A DNA stretch of 64,000 nucleotides. It comes from Lota lota (lineage: Eukaryota > Chordata > Actinopteri > Gadiformes > Lotidae). The notes under the pieces were generated by a model, which was given only the letters and a program-made list of their open reading frames with translations, did no database searches and had not been told where the DNA came from. The translations under genes were made by a program, and so were the position numbers. Position 1 is the first letter of the stretch. Each line of letters opens with the position of its first letter. This document shows, one piece after another, positions 1 through 10,181 of this stretch. The stretch spans positions 186,001 to 250,000 of the forward strand of contig JACYXH010000813.1 of the NCBI GenBank assembly GCA_026745465.1, read 5' to 3'.

Positions 1-72
1 CCCAGACTCAATCTGCTCCTCAAGCCACGGCCTCAGGCGAAGCCGACCTGACTTGTGCATCCTGCACAAACA

Positions 73-124
<52 letters not shown>

Positions 125-982
125 TCGATGTTACAAACAAAACTAAATTATGGTTATCTCTCTTATCCCAGTTATTATTGATAATAGAATAGTATAATAT
201 AGCTAAGCGGGCACATAAAGTCTATAGAAAAAACCTGGCAGGTAGAAAGAATAACCCGCTTCTGCCAGAATCCGGCTTTGTCCTCTTCCATTTCCTTCAA
301 AGCCTCTCACTCTTACCTCAACAGAAACCTCAGTTGACGCAGAATACACACTGAATCTCAGCCGTGGTGGGCTACAGGTAAGCCCCTCCAGGTGAGTGCT
401 GGTACAGGTGAGAAACCTTACAGGTTGAGGTGGTGCTGGACCACTAATCGCTCGTCTGCAGGTGTACAGGTGTAGAGCTTCTAGCCAGTCCAGGTGAACA
501 ACTGGTGAGGGGAGAGCCAAGAGGCACATTTGGCAAGGTAAGGAATATCTTGCATCTCACTATGAACACTAGTGTGTGATAGGTCAGTTCTCCTGAGAGT
601 CATCCACTCCCAAACAACCCCTGATTGGACCCCTCCCCCTGCTTTGCACCTTATCGAGAAAACATTTTTTTCAACACCTGGAAACATGTCATAAGAAGAG
701 GCCAGGCATGATAGCTCATTTTTAAGTAGATAAACAATTATGAATATTAAGGGCATGTTATCCATTATGTGCAGTGTGGTCGGCCCATAATAATTATTTG
801 AGTTTTATCATTTAACAACAGGTTTATTATTTTTGTTTAGTTTCCATTCTCAACCTATCCATCAGATGTTCTTAGACTCTTCCCCTTGCTTCACAGATAC
901 CGCCACTCCCATCTGCCATCACTCCATTCTCATCAACTGAGCTTCCTTGTCAATCTTCCCAACTGCACTTCATTCCCTAATC
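1..982. other. Non-coding flank with (CA)n microsatellite
   Basis: A (CA)n microsatellite lies at about 68-121. The rest, up to the hAT target duplication at 975-982, contains open frames on the minus strand (203-529, 481-765), but they resemble no family I recognise and lack convincing splice sites. I see no gene here. Confidence 0.5.
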
Positions 983-2403
983 CAGGGGTGGGCAGTCTTT
1001 TTGACTCGCGGGCCACAATGGTTTCTAAAATTTGACAGAGGGACCGAGCCAGAATAGGAGAATGGTGTGGTCACACAAATGGTTTGTGTGAACTAATATA
1101 CATTTTATGTAAAAACCATTACATGAAAAGATTTGGCCTTTAACAGGCAGCAAAACACCATTGTGCTTAGTTTATTGTATTTTTTTTTTACAAATTTATT
1201 AATTAAATAACGTAGTAATAAACTCCCATTCAGTTTCAGTGGGAACAGTGTTGCATGGTCTCCTTTTTTTGCAAGTGCATCAATGTCTGGCGTTATATTT
1301 GTTGTGGCAATTCTCAAGATAGATCCGAGGTCTTGGTCAGTTAACTTGGATCTGTGACGGGCTTTGTTGATGTTCATGACGCTGAATGTCTGTTCACACA
1401 CATAGGTTGAGCCAAACAACGTCATCATCTTCTGTGCCATCCTCCGGAGGTTTGGAAACGTGGCTTCGTTAAGTGAAGCATAAAAGTCTAAGAGAGTTGA
1501 ACTTCTGCTTCAATACAGAGTCAGACTGAAGCTCTATCAGTTCCAACTGCAGCTCCTGTGGTACTGTTTCAGGGTCTTGTGACAGGGGACAGGACACCAG
1601 CTGAAGTGACTTTAATTTTTTTTCAAAGTCACAGAAACGACGGCAGAATTCTCCGTGCAGGTCATCCAGTGATTTGCTGTATTTCTGCGCGTTTCGGGTC
1701 GCCTCTTTCTGCATGGCTAGTGTGGGGAAATGAGTGAAAGATTTGTTTGAAATTTGTCTTGAGAAAAGAGTCAGCTTGGATTTGAAGGCCCTAACATTTG
1801 TGTACATGTCGTGCACAAATTGATCTTTCCCCTGTAGCTTGGTGTTCAGCTCATTCATGTGCGAAGGTATGTCCACAGCAAACGCAAAGTCACAAAGCCA
1901 GTTCTTGTCACTTAGCTCGGGAAATTCGTCGGATCTCCCCATTAACTCCAAAAATGCAGTGATCTCCTCCTTCAGCTCCCACACTCTTTGAAAGACTTTG
2001 CCCAAACTTAGCCTGCGCACAAGAGAGTGGTAAAGTAAGTCCTGGTGATCTGCATCGGTTTCTTCCAGGAACGCATGAAACTGACGATGCTGAAGTCCCC
2101 TTGCTCGTATAAAGTTAACAAGTTTTTACGACTGGATTCACGACATGATTTAGCTGCAATATAGACTTACACAGAACTTCCTGATGAATGATGCAGTGAA
2201 GGAAAATAACATCCTGATCAGGATTTTCCTCTTTTACTTTTTCCTGCAGTCTTTTTAGCAGCCCAACGATTTTCCCAGTTAAATTTCGCGATCCATCCGT
2301 GGTGAAATTGGCAAGTTTACTCCAAGGTAGCTTCATTCTCTCGATGACAGCAGACACCTGGTCATATAAGTCCTCTCCCCTCGTTTTTCCTTTCATGGAC
2401 TCC

Positions 2404-2943
2404 TGTTACGGGGTACGACTGGGAGACCCAAGTGCGGAACACAACAGGCGGAGATGGTTTAAGGAACTAGGGAGTTTAATAGAAACGGTACAACAAGGGC
2501 AGAGCAGAGCGTAGTCAGGCAGGCAATGGTTCGAAGACAGGCGGGCGAGAGACAGACAGGCAGACGGAAGCAGGCGGGGAGTCTTGGCAAGCGATGGGTC
2601 GATAACGGGAAGGCAGTCAGAAGGTGGTTGGTCAGGAGACGGGTAGGTATCCGGAAAGGCTGGGTAGAGGACAAAGGCAGATTAGGAGCAGGCAAGGCAC
2701 AGGTAAGGATAAAGGTAAACGAGAGTTTAAGTGCGGGAACGAGGTACTAACGCAAGGTTTGAATACAACGATCTGGCGCCGGCTGCTCGGGAAACGAGGG
2801 TTAAATAGAGTGCGCTGATTTGTTGATAGTTGACAGGAGTGTAGACCGGAGTGCACGTGGTTGATTGGTGATGGAAAGTAAACAAAGGCACATGGTGTAG
2901 TGGCAGCCGGCGCCACTAGGTGGTGGCAGAGGGTGTTGTGACA
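2404..2943 (-). repeat. 3' LTR of the chromovirus
   Basis: 540 bp, matching 7205-7725 except for a 19-bp extra segment near 2610-2628 and about three substitutions. On its internal side, 2947-2957 read on the minus strand is a purine run (GAGGGGGGGG), the expected polypurine tract that primes plus-strand synthesis. The TATTTAA box is at 2807-2801. Confidence 0.93.
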
Positions 2944-5900
2944 GTACCCCCCCCTCGACGATCGCCTCCAGGCGAGCGCAAGGGAAGGGATGGATGCTGG
3001 CGGTGGAAGTCTCTGATGAGGGACGCGTCCAAGATGTAGCTCCGCGGGACCCATGAACGTTCCTCCGGACCGTAACCCTCCCAGTCCACCAAATATTGAT
3101 GGCCTCGGCTGCGACGACGAACGTCTAGTAGGCGATGCACCGTCCAGGCCGGGTGGTTGTCGATGATACGCGGAGGAGGCGGGGACGGAGAAGGGGGAGA
3201 CAAAGGACTGGTGGAAACAGGCTTGATCTGGGAAATGTGGAATGTAGGGTGAATGCGGAGGGAAGCCGGGAGTTTGAGGTGGACGGCACAGGGGTTGATG
3301 ATTGCCTCGATCTCGAACGGACCGACATAACGGGGAGAGAGCTTCTGTGTTTCCCCTTTGAGGGGAAGATCCTTAGATCTGAGCCAAACTTTTTGGCCTG
3401 GGGAATAAAGAGGGGCAGGTACGCAGCGTTTGTTGGCCTGGTGCTGGGAACGGGAGGAGGCCCGGAGGAGCGCAGTCCGAGCGCGTTTCCAGGTCCGCTG
3501 GCAACGTCGCATGTGGGCCTGAACTGAAGGGACAGCGATCTCCGCCTCAAGGGAAGGGAATAGAGGTGGCTGATATCCCAAGGAGCACTGGAAGGGGGAT
3601 AAGCCCGTGGAGGAGTTCACCAGGGAGTTGTGGGCATATTCTACCCACGGTAGTGGGGAACTCCAGGTGGAGGGACTTGCTTCTGTGACGCAGCGTAACG
3701 CGGCCTCCATTTCCTGATTGGCCCGTTCCGCTTGGCCGTTAGAATGGGGGTGGTATCCCGAGGACAGGCTGACCGAGGCCCCCAGAACAGTGCAGAAAGC
3801 CCGCCAAACCTGGGAGGTGAACTGGGAACCTCGATCTGAAACCACGTCCATCGGGATGCCGTGCAGCCGGAAGACATGGGTGACGAGGAGATCCGCAGTT
3901 TCCGTGGCAGAGGGGAGCTTGGGGAGCGCGAGGAAATGAGCAGACTTGGAGAACCGGTCGATGATGGTGAGGATGGTGGTGTTGCCGTCAGAAGGGGGGA
4001 GACTGGGTTGACGAAATCCAGGGCGATGTGGGACCAGGGACGGCTGGGAATGGGTAAGGGTCGGAGGAGACCGGAGCGGGGCCGAGTGGAGGTCTTGCTG
4101 CGTGAACACGTAGAGCAAGCTGCGACGTAATCGCGAACGTCCGTGTCCATGGTTGGCCACCAGAATCGCTGGCGGATGAACTCCAGAGTACGGGTCGCGC
4201 CTGGGTGGCAGGTGAGCCTGGTGGAGTGTGCCCACGAAAGAACCCTCGAACGCTCCGTATCTGGGACAAAAAGACGATCGGTAGAGCCGGTTCCGGGGTC
4301 GGGCTGGTGTTCCTGGGCCTGGAGGACGGCGGACTCGACTTCCCAGGTTAGTGTCGCTACTAGGCACACCGGGGGCAGAATGGGCTCAGGATCTGGGTTG
4401 GGGTCCTCCGGGGAATAGAGACATGACAAGGCGTCGGGTTTTACATTTCTGGAACCGGGACGGAAGGTGAGAGTAAAGTTGAAACGGCCGAAGAACAGGG
4501 CCCACCTGGCTTGCCGAGAGTTCAGTCTCTTTGCTGACTGAATGTACTCGAGATTCCGGTGGTCAGTCCAAACTACGAACGGTAGCTCGGCTCCCTCCAG
4601 CCAGTGTCGCCATTCTTCCAGGGCTAATTTAACGGCCAAGAGCTCACGGTTGCCCACGTCGTAGTTCCTCTCGGGAGGAGTCAGGCGGCGAGAGAAAAAA
4701 GCGCACGGGTGCATCTTTTGATCGGAGGGAGAGCTGCGAGAGGACTGCGCCCACACCGGTGTCCGAAGCGTCCACCTCCACCACGAATTGGTTTGCGGGG
4801 TTGGGTTGAACAAGAATCGGCGAGGAGATGAAGCGTTCCTTGAGGATTGTGAACGCTGTTTCAGCCTCCGGAGTCCACAGGAAGGGTCTTTTAATGGAGG
4901 TCAAGGCCGTGAGGGGTGCCGCGATCTGACTGTAACCGCGGATGAATCGCCGATAGAAGTTTGCAAATCCCAGGAATTGCTGGAGCTTCTTTCGAGAAGA
5001 GGGAGTGGGCCGCTCGGCTACTGCCAAGACCTTTGCAGGGTCCATCCTCACCTGTCCCTGGCCGATGATGTACCCCAAGAAAGAAGTGGAGGCGACGTGA
5101 AACTCGCACTTCTCCGCCTTTACAAAAAGCAGATTCTCTAGGAGCCGCTGGAGAACTTGCCGGACGTGAATCTTATGTTCCTCCAACAACCCGGAGAAGA
5201 TGAGGATGTCGTCAAGGTAAACGAAGACCGAGCGATTTAGCATGTTGCGAAGAACGTCATTCACGAGAGCTTGGAAGACGGCTGGGGCGTTAGTGAGACC
5301 GAATGGCATCACTAAGTATTCGAAGTGACCGAGGGGAGTGTTAAACGCCGTCTTCCACTCGTCCCCCTCCCGGATGCGGACCAGATGGTACGCGTTGCGC
5401 AAATCGAGTTTTGAAAAAATCTTGGCTCCGTGGAGGGGAACAAAGGCAGAGCTGATCAAGAGCAAAGGGTACTTGTTTTTTATGGTGATATTGTTCAAGC
5501 CTCGATAGTCAATACAGGGGCGGAGGGAGTGATCCTTCTTGGAAACAAAAAAAACCCCGGCTCCAACCGGAGAGGAAGAGGGATGGATAATCCCTGCGGC
5601 CAGGGACTCCTGAATATACTGCTCCATAGCCTCACGTTCCGGGCGGGAGAGATTGAATAATCGACTGTTAGGCGTAGTCGTATGGGCGGTGGGGGGGCAA
5701 AGTGAGAGTGTGAGCTTTACTAAAAACCTCAGCGAGATCATGGTAAATCTCCGGTACCGCGGATAAGTCGGGAAGTGGTGGTGTCGTAGACTCGGCGACT
5801 TGGGGGGGGCAAGGCGGAGCGAAGGCAATAGGAGAGACAGTGAGGGCTCCAGGATGTAATACGGCCCAATTGCCAATCGATGTTCGGATTGTGAGCACGC

Positions 5901-6267
5901 AACCAAGGGAAACCCAACACTACCGGGGAAGCGGGACAGTCCATAATATGGAGAGAAAGTGACTCGCGGTGGTTGCCCGAGATCAACAAAGAGACCGGTA
6001 CTGTCTGATACTTAACACGGCCGAGGGACTTTCCATTAAGGGCCTGGGCCTCAATAGGGGAATGAAGCGGAACTGTGTCTTTTTTGAGTTGGTTGACCAA
6101 CTCCCTATCTATAAATGACTCGTCAGCCCCCGAATCCAAAAGAACCGAGAGTGGAAACGCCTGGTCACGCCACGAGAGAACGGCATCTAACTGGGGTCGA
6201 GAAACAGAGGGAATAAGGGTACGACTCGCCAGGACCCCTCGAATCACTGGTGAGTCGGCTCTTTTCC
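2916..6267 (-). pseudogene. pol: Retrotransposon Pol (PR-RT-RH-IN-chromodomain), frame-broken
   Basis: Segments in order on the minus strand. Protease has LLDSGADESFID (6247-5738). Reverse transcriptase has [16 protein letters not shown] and the YLDD catalytic box, followed by the RNase H start VEVDASDTG (5906-4700). RNase H continues and the integrase zinc region (H..H..C..C, ending ACSTCSR) follows at 4813-4010. The integrase core has [21 protein letters not shown] and [11 protein letters not shown], and the chromodomain is [15 protein letters not shown] (4367-2916). Four frame changes separate these pieces, near 5800, 5670-5700, 4695 and 3995. Three of them lie at homopolymers (G8 5802-5809, A6 4695-4700, G6 3994-3999). 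The catalytic boxes themselves look intact. The frame ends inside the 3' LTR. Confidence 0.9.
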
Positions 6268-7188
6268 CGGGCGAGTGGGACAGGTAGACATGAAGTGACC
6301 AGGAAGGCCGCAGTAAAGACAGGCCCTAGTAGCTAGCCGATGTTGCCGCTCGGATGGGGACAGGCGAGCTCGTCCCAGTTGCATGGGTTCTGAGTCAGGT
6401 GGAGATGCTGGCTCACGACGGAGGGACGAGGACTGGGATGGTGAAGGTTGCGGAGCCACAGGGAAAGAGGAGTGAGACACCGAGGACGAGTGATGTGCGC
6501 GCTCGCGACGCCGTTCGTGCAGCCGGTTGTCGAGGCTAATAGCGAGCGATATGAGGTGATCCAGAGTTGGCGAGTCCTCCCGTACAGCCAGTTCATCCTT
6601 GATGGAATCATTGACTGCATTGAAGTACCCCCCTCTCAAGGCCACCTCATTCCACCCACTCTCCGCCGCGAGGGAACGGAAATCGACAGCGAAGTCCGCG
6701 ACGCTTCGGGATCCCTGGCGTATGGAGAAAAGGCGCATGGAGACCTCTCTGCCACGGACGGGATGATCAAACACTCTTCGCATTTCCGCGGTAAACTCTG
6801 TGTAGGAAGAACAAAATTCAGAATCACCCTCCATTACCGAGGTAGCCCAGGAAAGAGCCCTACCACGCAAGGCGCCAATAAGGTAAGCAATACGAGAGCT
6901 GTCGGTGGGATAGGTCTGGGGCTGGAGACGGAACACTAGACTACACTGGAGGAGGAAGTCCCGACAGGTACCCAGATTGCCCTCGTAGCGTTCGGGGGAC
7001 GGAATAAACGGCTCACGTGTAGTGACGGGGAGTGAAGGAGTTGGTGCCTGGGCGCGGTCTTCGTTAACTCTCGAAGAAAGCTCTTGGAGAGTGGTCATAA
7101 TCCCCTGCAGAAGCTGGTCGTGTTGGCCTAGTAGAGCTCCCTGGCGGAAGATAGCCTGGCCTACCGGATTAGTGTCCGCTGGGTCCAT
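6244..7188 (-). CDS. gag: Retrotransposon Gag
   Basis: 314 residues. The ATG is at 7188-7186, only 16 bases inside the 5' LTR, and the reading frame is uninterrupted to a TGA at 6246-6244. The N-terminal half is a retrotransposon capsid-type region with the DFAVDFRSLA stretch. Near the C-terminus is a zinc knuckle CLYCGLPGHFMSTC (CX2CX4HX4C), expected for nucleic-acid binding in the particle. Pol follows in the -1 frame and overlaps the end of gag. No break was seen in gag, unlike pol. Confidence 0.9.
   Translation of the reverse strand: MDPADTNPVGQAIFRQGALLGQHDQLLQGIMTTLQELSSRVNEDRAQAPTPSLPVTTREPFIPSPERYEGNLGTCRDFLLQCSLVFRLQPQTYPTDSSRIAYLIGALRGRALSWATSVMEGDSEFCSSYTEFTAEMRRVFDHPVRGREVSMRLFSIRQGSRSVADFAVDFRSLAAESGWNEVALRGGYFNAVNDSIKDELAVREDSPTLDHLISLAISLDNRLHERRRERAHHSSSVSHSSFPVAPQPSPSQSSSLRREPASPPDSEPMQLGRARLSPSERQHRLATRACLYCGLPGHFMSTCPTRPGKEPTHQ
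6262..6268 (-). promoter_or_regulatory. -1 ribosomal frameshift heptamer (G GGA AAA)
   Basis: In the gag frame, codons CCG GGA AAA GAG give the heptamer G GGA AAA on the minus strand, a canonical X XXY YYZ slippery site, 16 bases before the gag stop. The -1 frame is open from here into the protease. The mammalian sushi-derived gene PEG10 is known to use G GGA AAC. The heptamer and frames are seen; activity is inferred. Confidence 0.75.
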
Positions 7189-7192
7189 TGTG

Positions 7193-7202
7193 GCCAGATC
7201 GT
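7193..7202 (-). promoter_or_regulatory. Predicted self-priming primer-binding site
   Basis: Two bases inside the 5' LTR, plus-strand gccagatcgt is the exact reverse complement of acgatctggc inside the LTRs (7550-7559 and 2768-2777). That LTR decamer sits 24-30 bp downstream of the TATTTAA box, where the transcript should begin. The Tf1/sushi group is known to prime reverse transcription from the 5' end of its own RNA instead of a tRNA. The match is seen; the mechanism is inferred. Confidence 0.7.
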
Positions 7203-7204
7203 AC

Positions 7205-7725
7205 TGTTACGGGGTACGACTGGGAGACCCAAGTGCGGAACACAACAGGCAGAGATGGTTTAAGGAACTAGGGAGTTTAATAGAAACGGTACAACAAGGG
7301 CAGAGCAGAGCGTAGTCAGGCAGGCAATGGTTCGAAGACAGGCGGGCGAGAGACAGACAGGCAGACGGAAGCAGGCGGGGAGTCTTGGCAAGCGATGGGT
7401 CGATAACGGGTGGTCAGGAGACGGGTAGGTATCCGGAAAGGCTGGGTAGAGGACAAAGGCAGATTAGGAGCAGGCAAGGCACAGGTAAGGATAAAGGTAA
7501 ACGAGAGTTTAAGTGCGGGAACGAGGTACTAACGCAAGGTTTGAATACAACGATCTGGCGCCGGCTGCTCGGGAAACGAGGGTTAAATAGAGTGCGCTGA
7601 TTTGTTGATAGTTGACAGGAGTGTAGACCGGAGTGCAAGTGGTTGATTGGTGATGGAAAGTAAACAAAGGCACATGGTGTAGTGGCAGCCTGCGCCACTA
7701 GGTGGTGGCAGAGGGTGTTGTGACA
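7205..7725 (-). repeat. 5' LTR of the chromovirus
   Basis: 521 bp. On the minus strand it starts TGTCACAACACC and ends CCCCGTAACA. It lacks a 19-bp segment present in the other LTR. A TATTTAA box on the minus strand lies at the position equivalent to 2801-2807 of the partner LTR, about 25-30 bp before the predicted RNA start, which overlaps the decamer at 7550-7559 (acgatctggc on plus) used in the self-priming match. Confidence 0.93.
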
Positions 7726-8624
7726 ACTCCATGGTCAAAAATTCCTCTGTGATCTCAAAACTGTCGCTAATCCCTCATATAAAAATTAGGAGCTCAGCAG
7801 TGTCTTTTAAGTCATTATTTTCATCCACTGCCAGTGAATAAAACTTAAAGGACTCCGCCTTTCTGTTTAAATTGCTGGCTATATCTTCGTCAATCAATTC
7901 CACACGGCGAGTCACAGTTCTGCGTGATAAACTGATTTTTTCAAATTTGCCTTTGCTCTCCGGACACAAGAGACTTGCTGTCTCAACCATGCATTCTTTG
8001 AAAAATTCGCCTTCGGAGAAAGGCTTACTGGCCTTTGCTAATTTGAATGCCAGCAAAAAATTTGCCTTAGTACTTGACTCTTGAATCGCAGTTTGTCTGT
8101 GAAAAAGGTTTTAATGAGTCTGTAAATTAGCCGTCAATCTCTGAGCTGTAGCCGCCCGTTCTTGTGGAGACTGTTGACTAGCGTAGTTAGCATGTTTTGT
8201 GGCAAAATGACGGCTGATATTGTATTCTTTAAAAACTGCTACAGTTTCTTGGCATATCAGACATACAACTGTTTATTGGACTTCAGTGAAAAAATATTTT
8301 GCTGTCCACTCTTTATTGAACACTCGGCACTCACTGTGTACTTTTCTTTTCTTCGGTCCGCTCATTTTTACTGAAGGGCTGAAAGTACAAAGCGACAAAA
8401 TGAAGTAGAGAGTAACCGTAATGCATCACACTCACTCAATGTCTTCGGGGTGCGCCATCTGCTGGGGAAAGATGGGAATTACAGCTAGGTAAAATGATTG
8501 AGGTGTCTTTGTAATAAAATTTAATTTAATAATATAACATGGACGAGTTCGGCGGGCCGGATTAAAAAGCCCAACGGGCCGTATATGGTCCGCGGGCCGT
8601 AGTTTGCCCATGTCTGCCCTAATC

Positions 8625-8863
8625 AGTCTCTCCCCATATACTATACCAGTTCACTTCCTTTGTTCCCTTGTTGGTTTGGCATTGTCTGTACCTTTGTCAG
8701 TCGAGCTTTCTAGCTGTTAGTCTTTTCTGTGCCAGTTTGTGGACTGTGATTTGAGTTACCTTTATTTAATCATTTTTGTTACGAGTTTGTGTCTGCATTT
8801 GGTTCCTATCCCTTGTGTTACTGCCACCCTGCTAGTGTCGGTCGTGACAGATCGTGACACATA
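8625..8863. other. Unassigned DNA between hAT element and MITE
   Basis: No gene seen. The sequence before the hAT element (about 840-982) and after it (8617-8850) reads like one older T-rich repeat, similar in flavour to fish solo-LTR tails, into which the hAT inserted. I cannot define its ends. Confidence 0.3.
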
Positions 8864-9514
8864 TAGTGCTGGGAAGTTTGGGTATTTTTCGGATTCGGAT
8901 CTTCGGATCTCGTTCATTCAAATGAACGAATCTTTTCGAGTCGTATCGTTCATTTGTTTATATAAATAATGTGTGTCATATACGGTAGTCTAATGCGCTT
9001 GCACATATACTGGGTGACATACGGTAACACAGTGAAGACATTAAAATGAGTTTTTAAGCAGACAAGTAGACAAACAGTACACGATATAGCCAGCATTCTC
9101 ATTTTCACAATCAATCACTATAATTAGGTTTATTTTGGTACATGAAGAAGCAATGTGTCCGAATATCTACTTTAGTACACACATTTAAACACCACATAGA
9201 AAAAGGATCCCTATAAAGTGATGAGCATGTGCAAAACTAAGAACCAAATGAATGATCCCCACGCAGATGCGGATCATACATACCGGATCATAGAAGTAAT
9301 GCGCATGTGCAAATCCAAGAACAAATTTACGAAATGAACAATCCACTCGCAAATACGGATCGTACGTACCGGGTCATAGAAGTAATGCGCATGTGCAAAT
9401 CCAAGAACGAATGAACAAAATGAACTATCCACTCGCAGATACGAATCGTACGTACCGGATCGCACAAATGATTCATTCTTTTAGATCGAATCGTTCATGA
9501 ATCACACATCACTA
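8864..9514. mobile_element. hAT-like MITE, 651 bp
   Basis: Flanked by an exact 8-bp duplication gacacata (8856-8863 and 9515-9522). The ends are TAGTGCTGGGAAG on the left and TAGTGATGTGTGA on the minus strand at the right. The interior is rich in short palindromes such as attcaaatgaacgaat and carries an imperfect tandem duplication of about 87 bp (about 9285-9465). No transposase is encoded, so it must have been mobilised in trans. Confidence 0.75.
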
Positions 9515-9522
9515 GACACATA

Positions 9523-10181
9523 GAGCCTCGGCCGGAAACCAACGCAAATGGTGGAATTATGCTTGGTTTTAGTTTCGTTGGTACCGAAGAGAACTAATTT
9601 TACAGTTTCCTACTGCCGACCGAGTGTGTGTTAGCCAATTACGCACTTAGAGGCCCGTCTTTATAGAACCATTTTTTGGACAACGATCAAATGAAAATGC
9701 AATGTTGAAAATTAAAATGCAATAGCACTAATGATTTTTTTTCATAATATGAACGCATTATTTCAGTCATAAATGAAATGAAAATGCAATCAGTTTGCAT
9801 TTTCAATAATGCCTCGCTATAAAGTGGACAATATCCAAATGCTAATTAAAAGTCGAAAATGCTAATACAAGAGCACAAATGCTTTTTGTCATAATATGAA
9901 TGGCATTGTTGCGTCATAAATAAAATGAAAATGCAATCATCCAATTTGCATTTTCAAAACATGTCCGCTTTAAAGTGGAATCAATGTTTCTAGATAGGTG
10001 TTTATCAACGTATGGGTTTGAATTAACTGCTCGTTGCGCGTTTGATGCTCTTTTTGTGTTTTTATGGAATAGGGTGAGATTAGGCTATCCTACTCTGTTT
10101 AAGAAACAACCCAACAATGGATTTTTTTTATGTATTTCAAACGTGTGGAACAATGAGCTACAATTTTGTCCGGAATCCCTC
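9523..10181. repeat. AT-rich duplicated segment, no gene
   Basis: Two diverged copies of a block rich in 'aaaatgcaat' and 'tttgcattttc' lie at about 9680-9810 and 9835-9965, each ending in 'taaagtgga'. This looks like an old tandem-duplicated non-coding repeat. No coding signal was seen. Confidence 0.4.

Larger units (their letters stand above)
2404..7725 (-). mobile_element. Ty3/Gypsy chromovirus (Tf1/sushi-like), minus orientation
   Basis: The two LTRs are near-identical, with TG..CA ends, and the element is flanked by an exact 5-bp duplication, actcc (2399-2403 and 7726-7730). On the minus strand the order is 5' LTR, primer site, gag, protease, reverse transcriptase, RNase H, integrase, chromodomain, purine tract and 3' LTR. 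A C-terminal chromodomain ([17 protein letters not shown]) makes it a chromovirus. The self-complementary primer site and a -1 slippery heptamer fit the Tf1/sushi group. By eye the LTRs differ at about three bases plus a 19-bp indel, so the insertion looks recent, but pol is broken by frame changes. Confidence 0.95.
1105..8365 (-). pseudogene. hAT transposase pseudogene, GTF2IRD2/ZBED-like, split by retrotransposon
   Basis: Read on the minus strand, the fragments follow transposase order. A BED-like zinc finger lies at about 8365-8150, with CMIC and SRHFATKH pairs and an ATG at 8365-8363. Next is 8056-7775, with the SLSRRTV.R and SLAVDE motifs. After the retrotransposon come 2396-2115 and 2020-1469 (central RNase H-like region), then 1440-1105 with the C-terminal dimerisation motif (CEQTFSVMN followed by RSKLTD). 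It is dead: there is an in-frame TAA at 8273-8275, frames change between fragments, and 5.3 kb of foreign DNA is inserted. The family is known from many hAT-derived host proteins such as GTF2IRD2, but nothing here suggests host domestication. Confidence 0.85.
983..8616 (-). mobile_element. Degenerate hAT (Charlie-like) DNA transposon, interrupted
   Basis: The element begins CAGGGGTGGGCAG at 983. Its other end, read on the minus strand from 8616, is CAGACATGGGCAAAC, an imperfect terminal inverted repeat with a shared GGCCCGCGG-type subterminal block. It is flanked by an exact 8-bp duplication, ccctaatc (975-982 and 8617-8624), the hallmark of hAT insertion. Transposase remnants run on the minus strand across the whole element. 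A complete LTR retrotransposon (2404-7725) was later inserted into the transposase gene. Both ends and the duplication are seen directly; the assignment to the Charlie/GTF2IRD2-like group is from the transposase fragments. Confidence 0.9.

Noticed and set aside
4644-4813. Pol pieces counted as separate genes
   Set aside because: Overlapping frames share one continuous homology across a one-base frame change at the A6 run, so they are a single broken pol.
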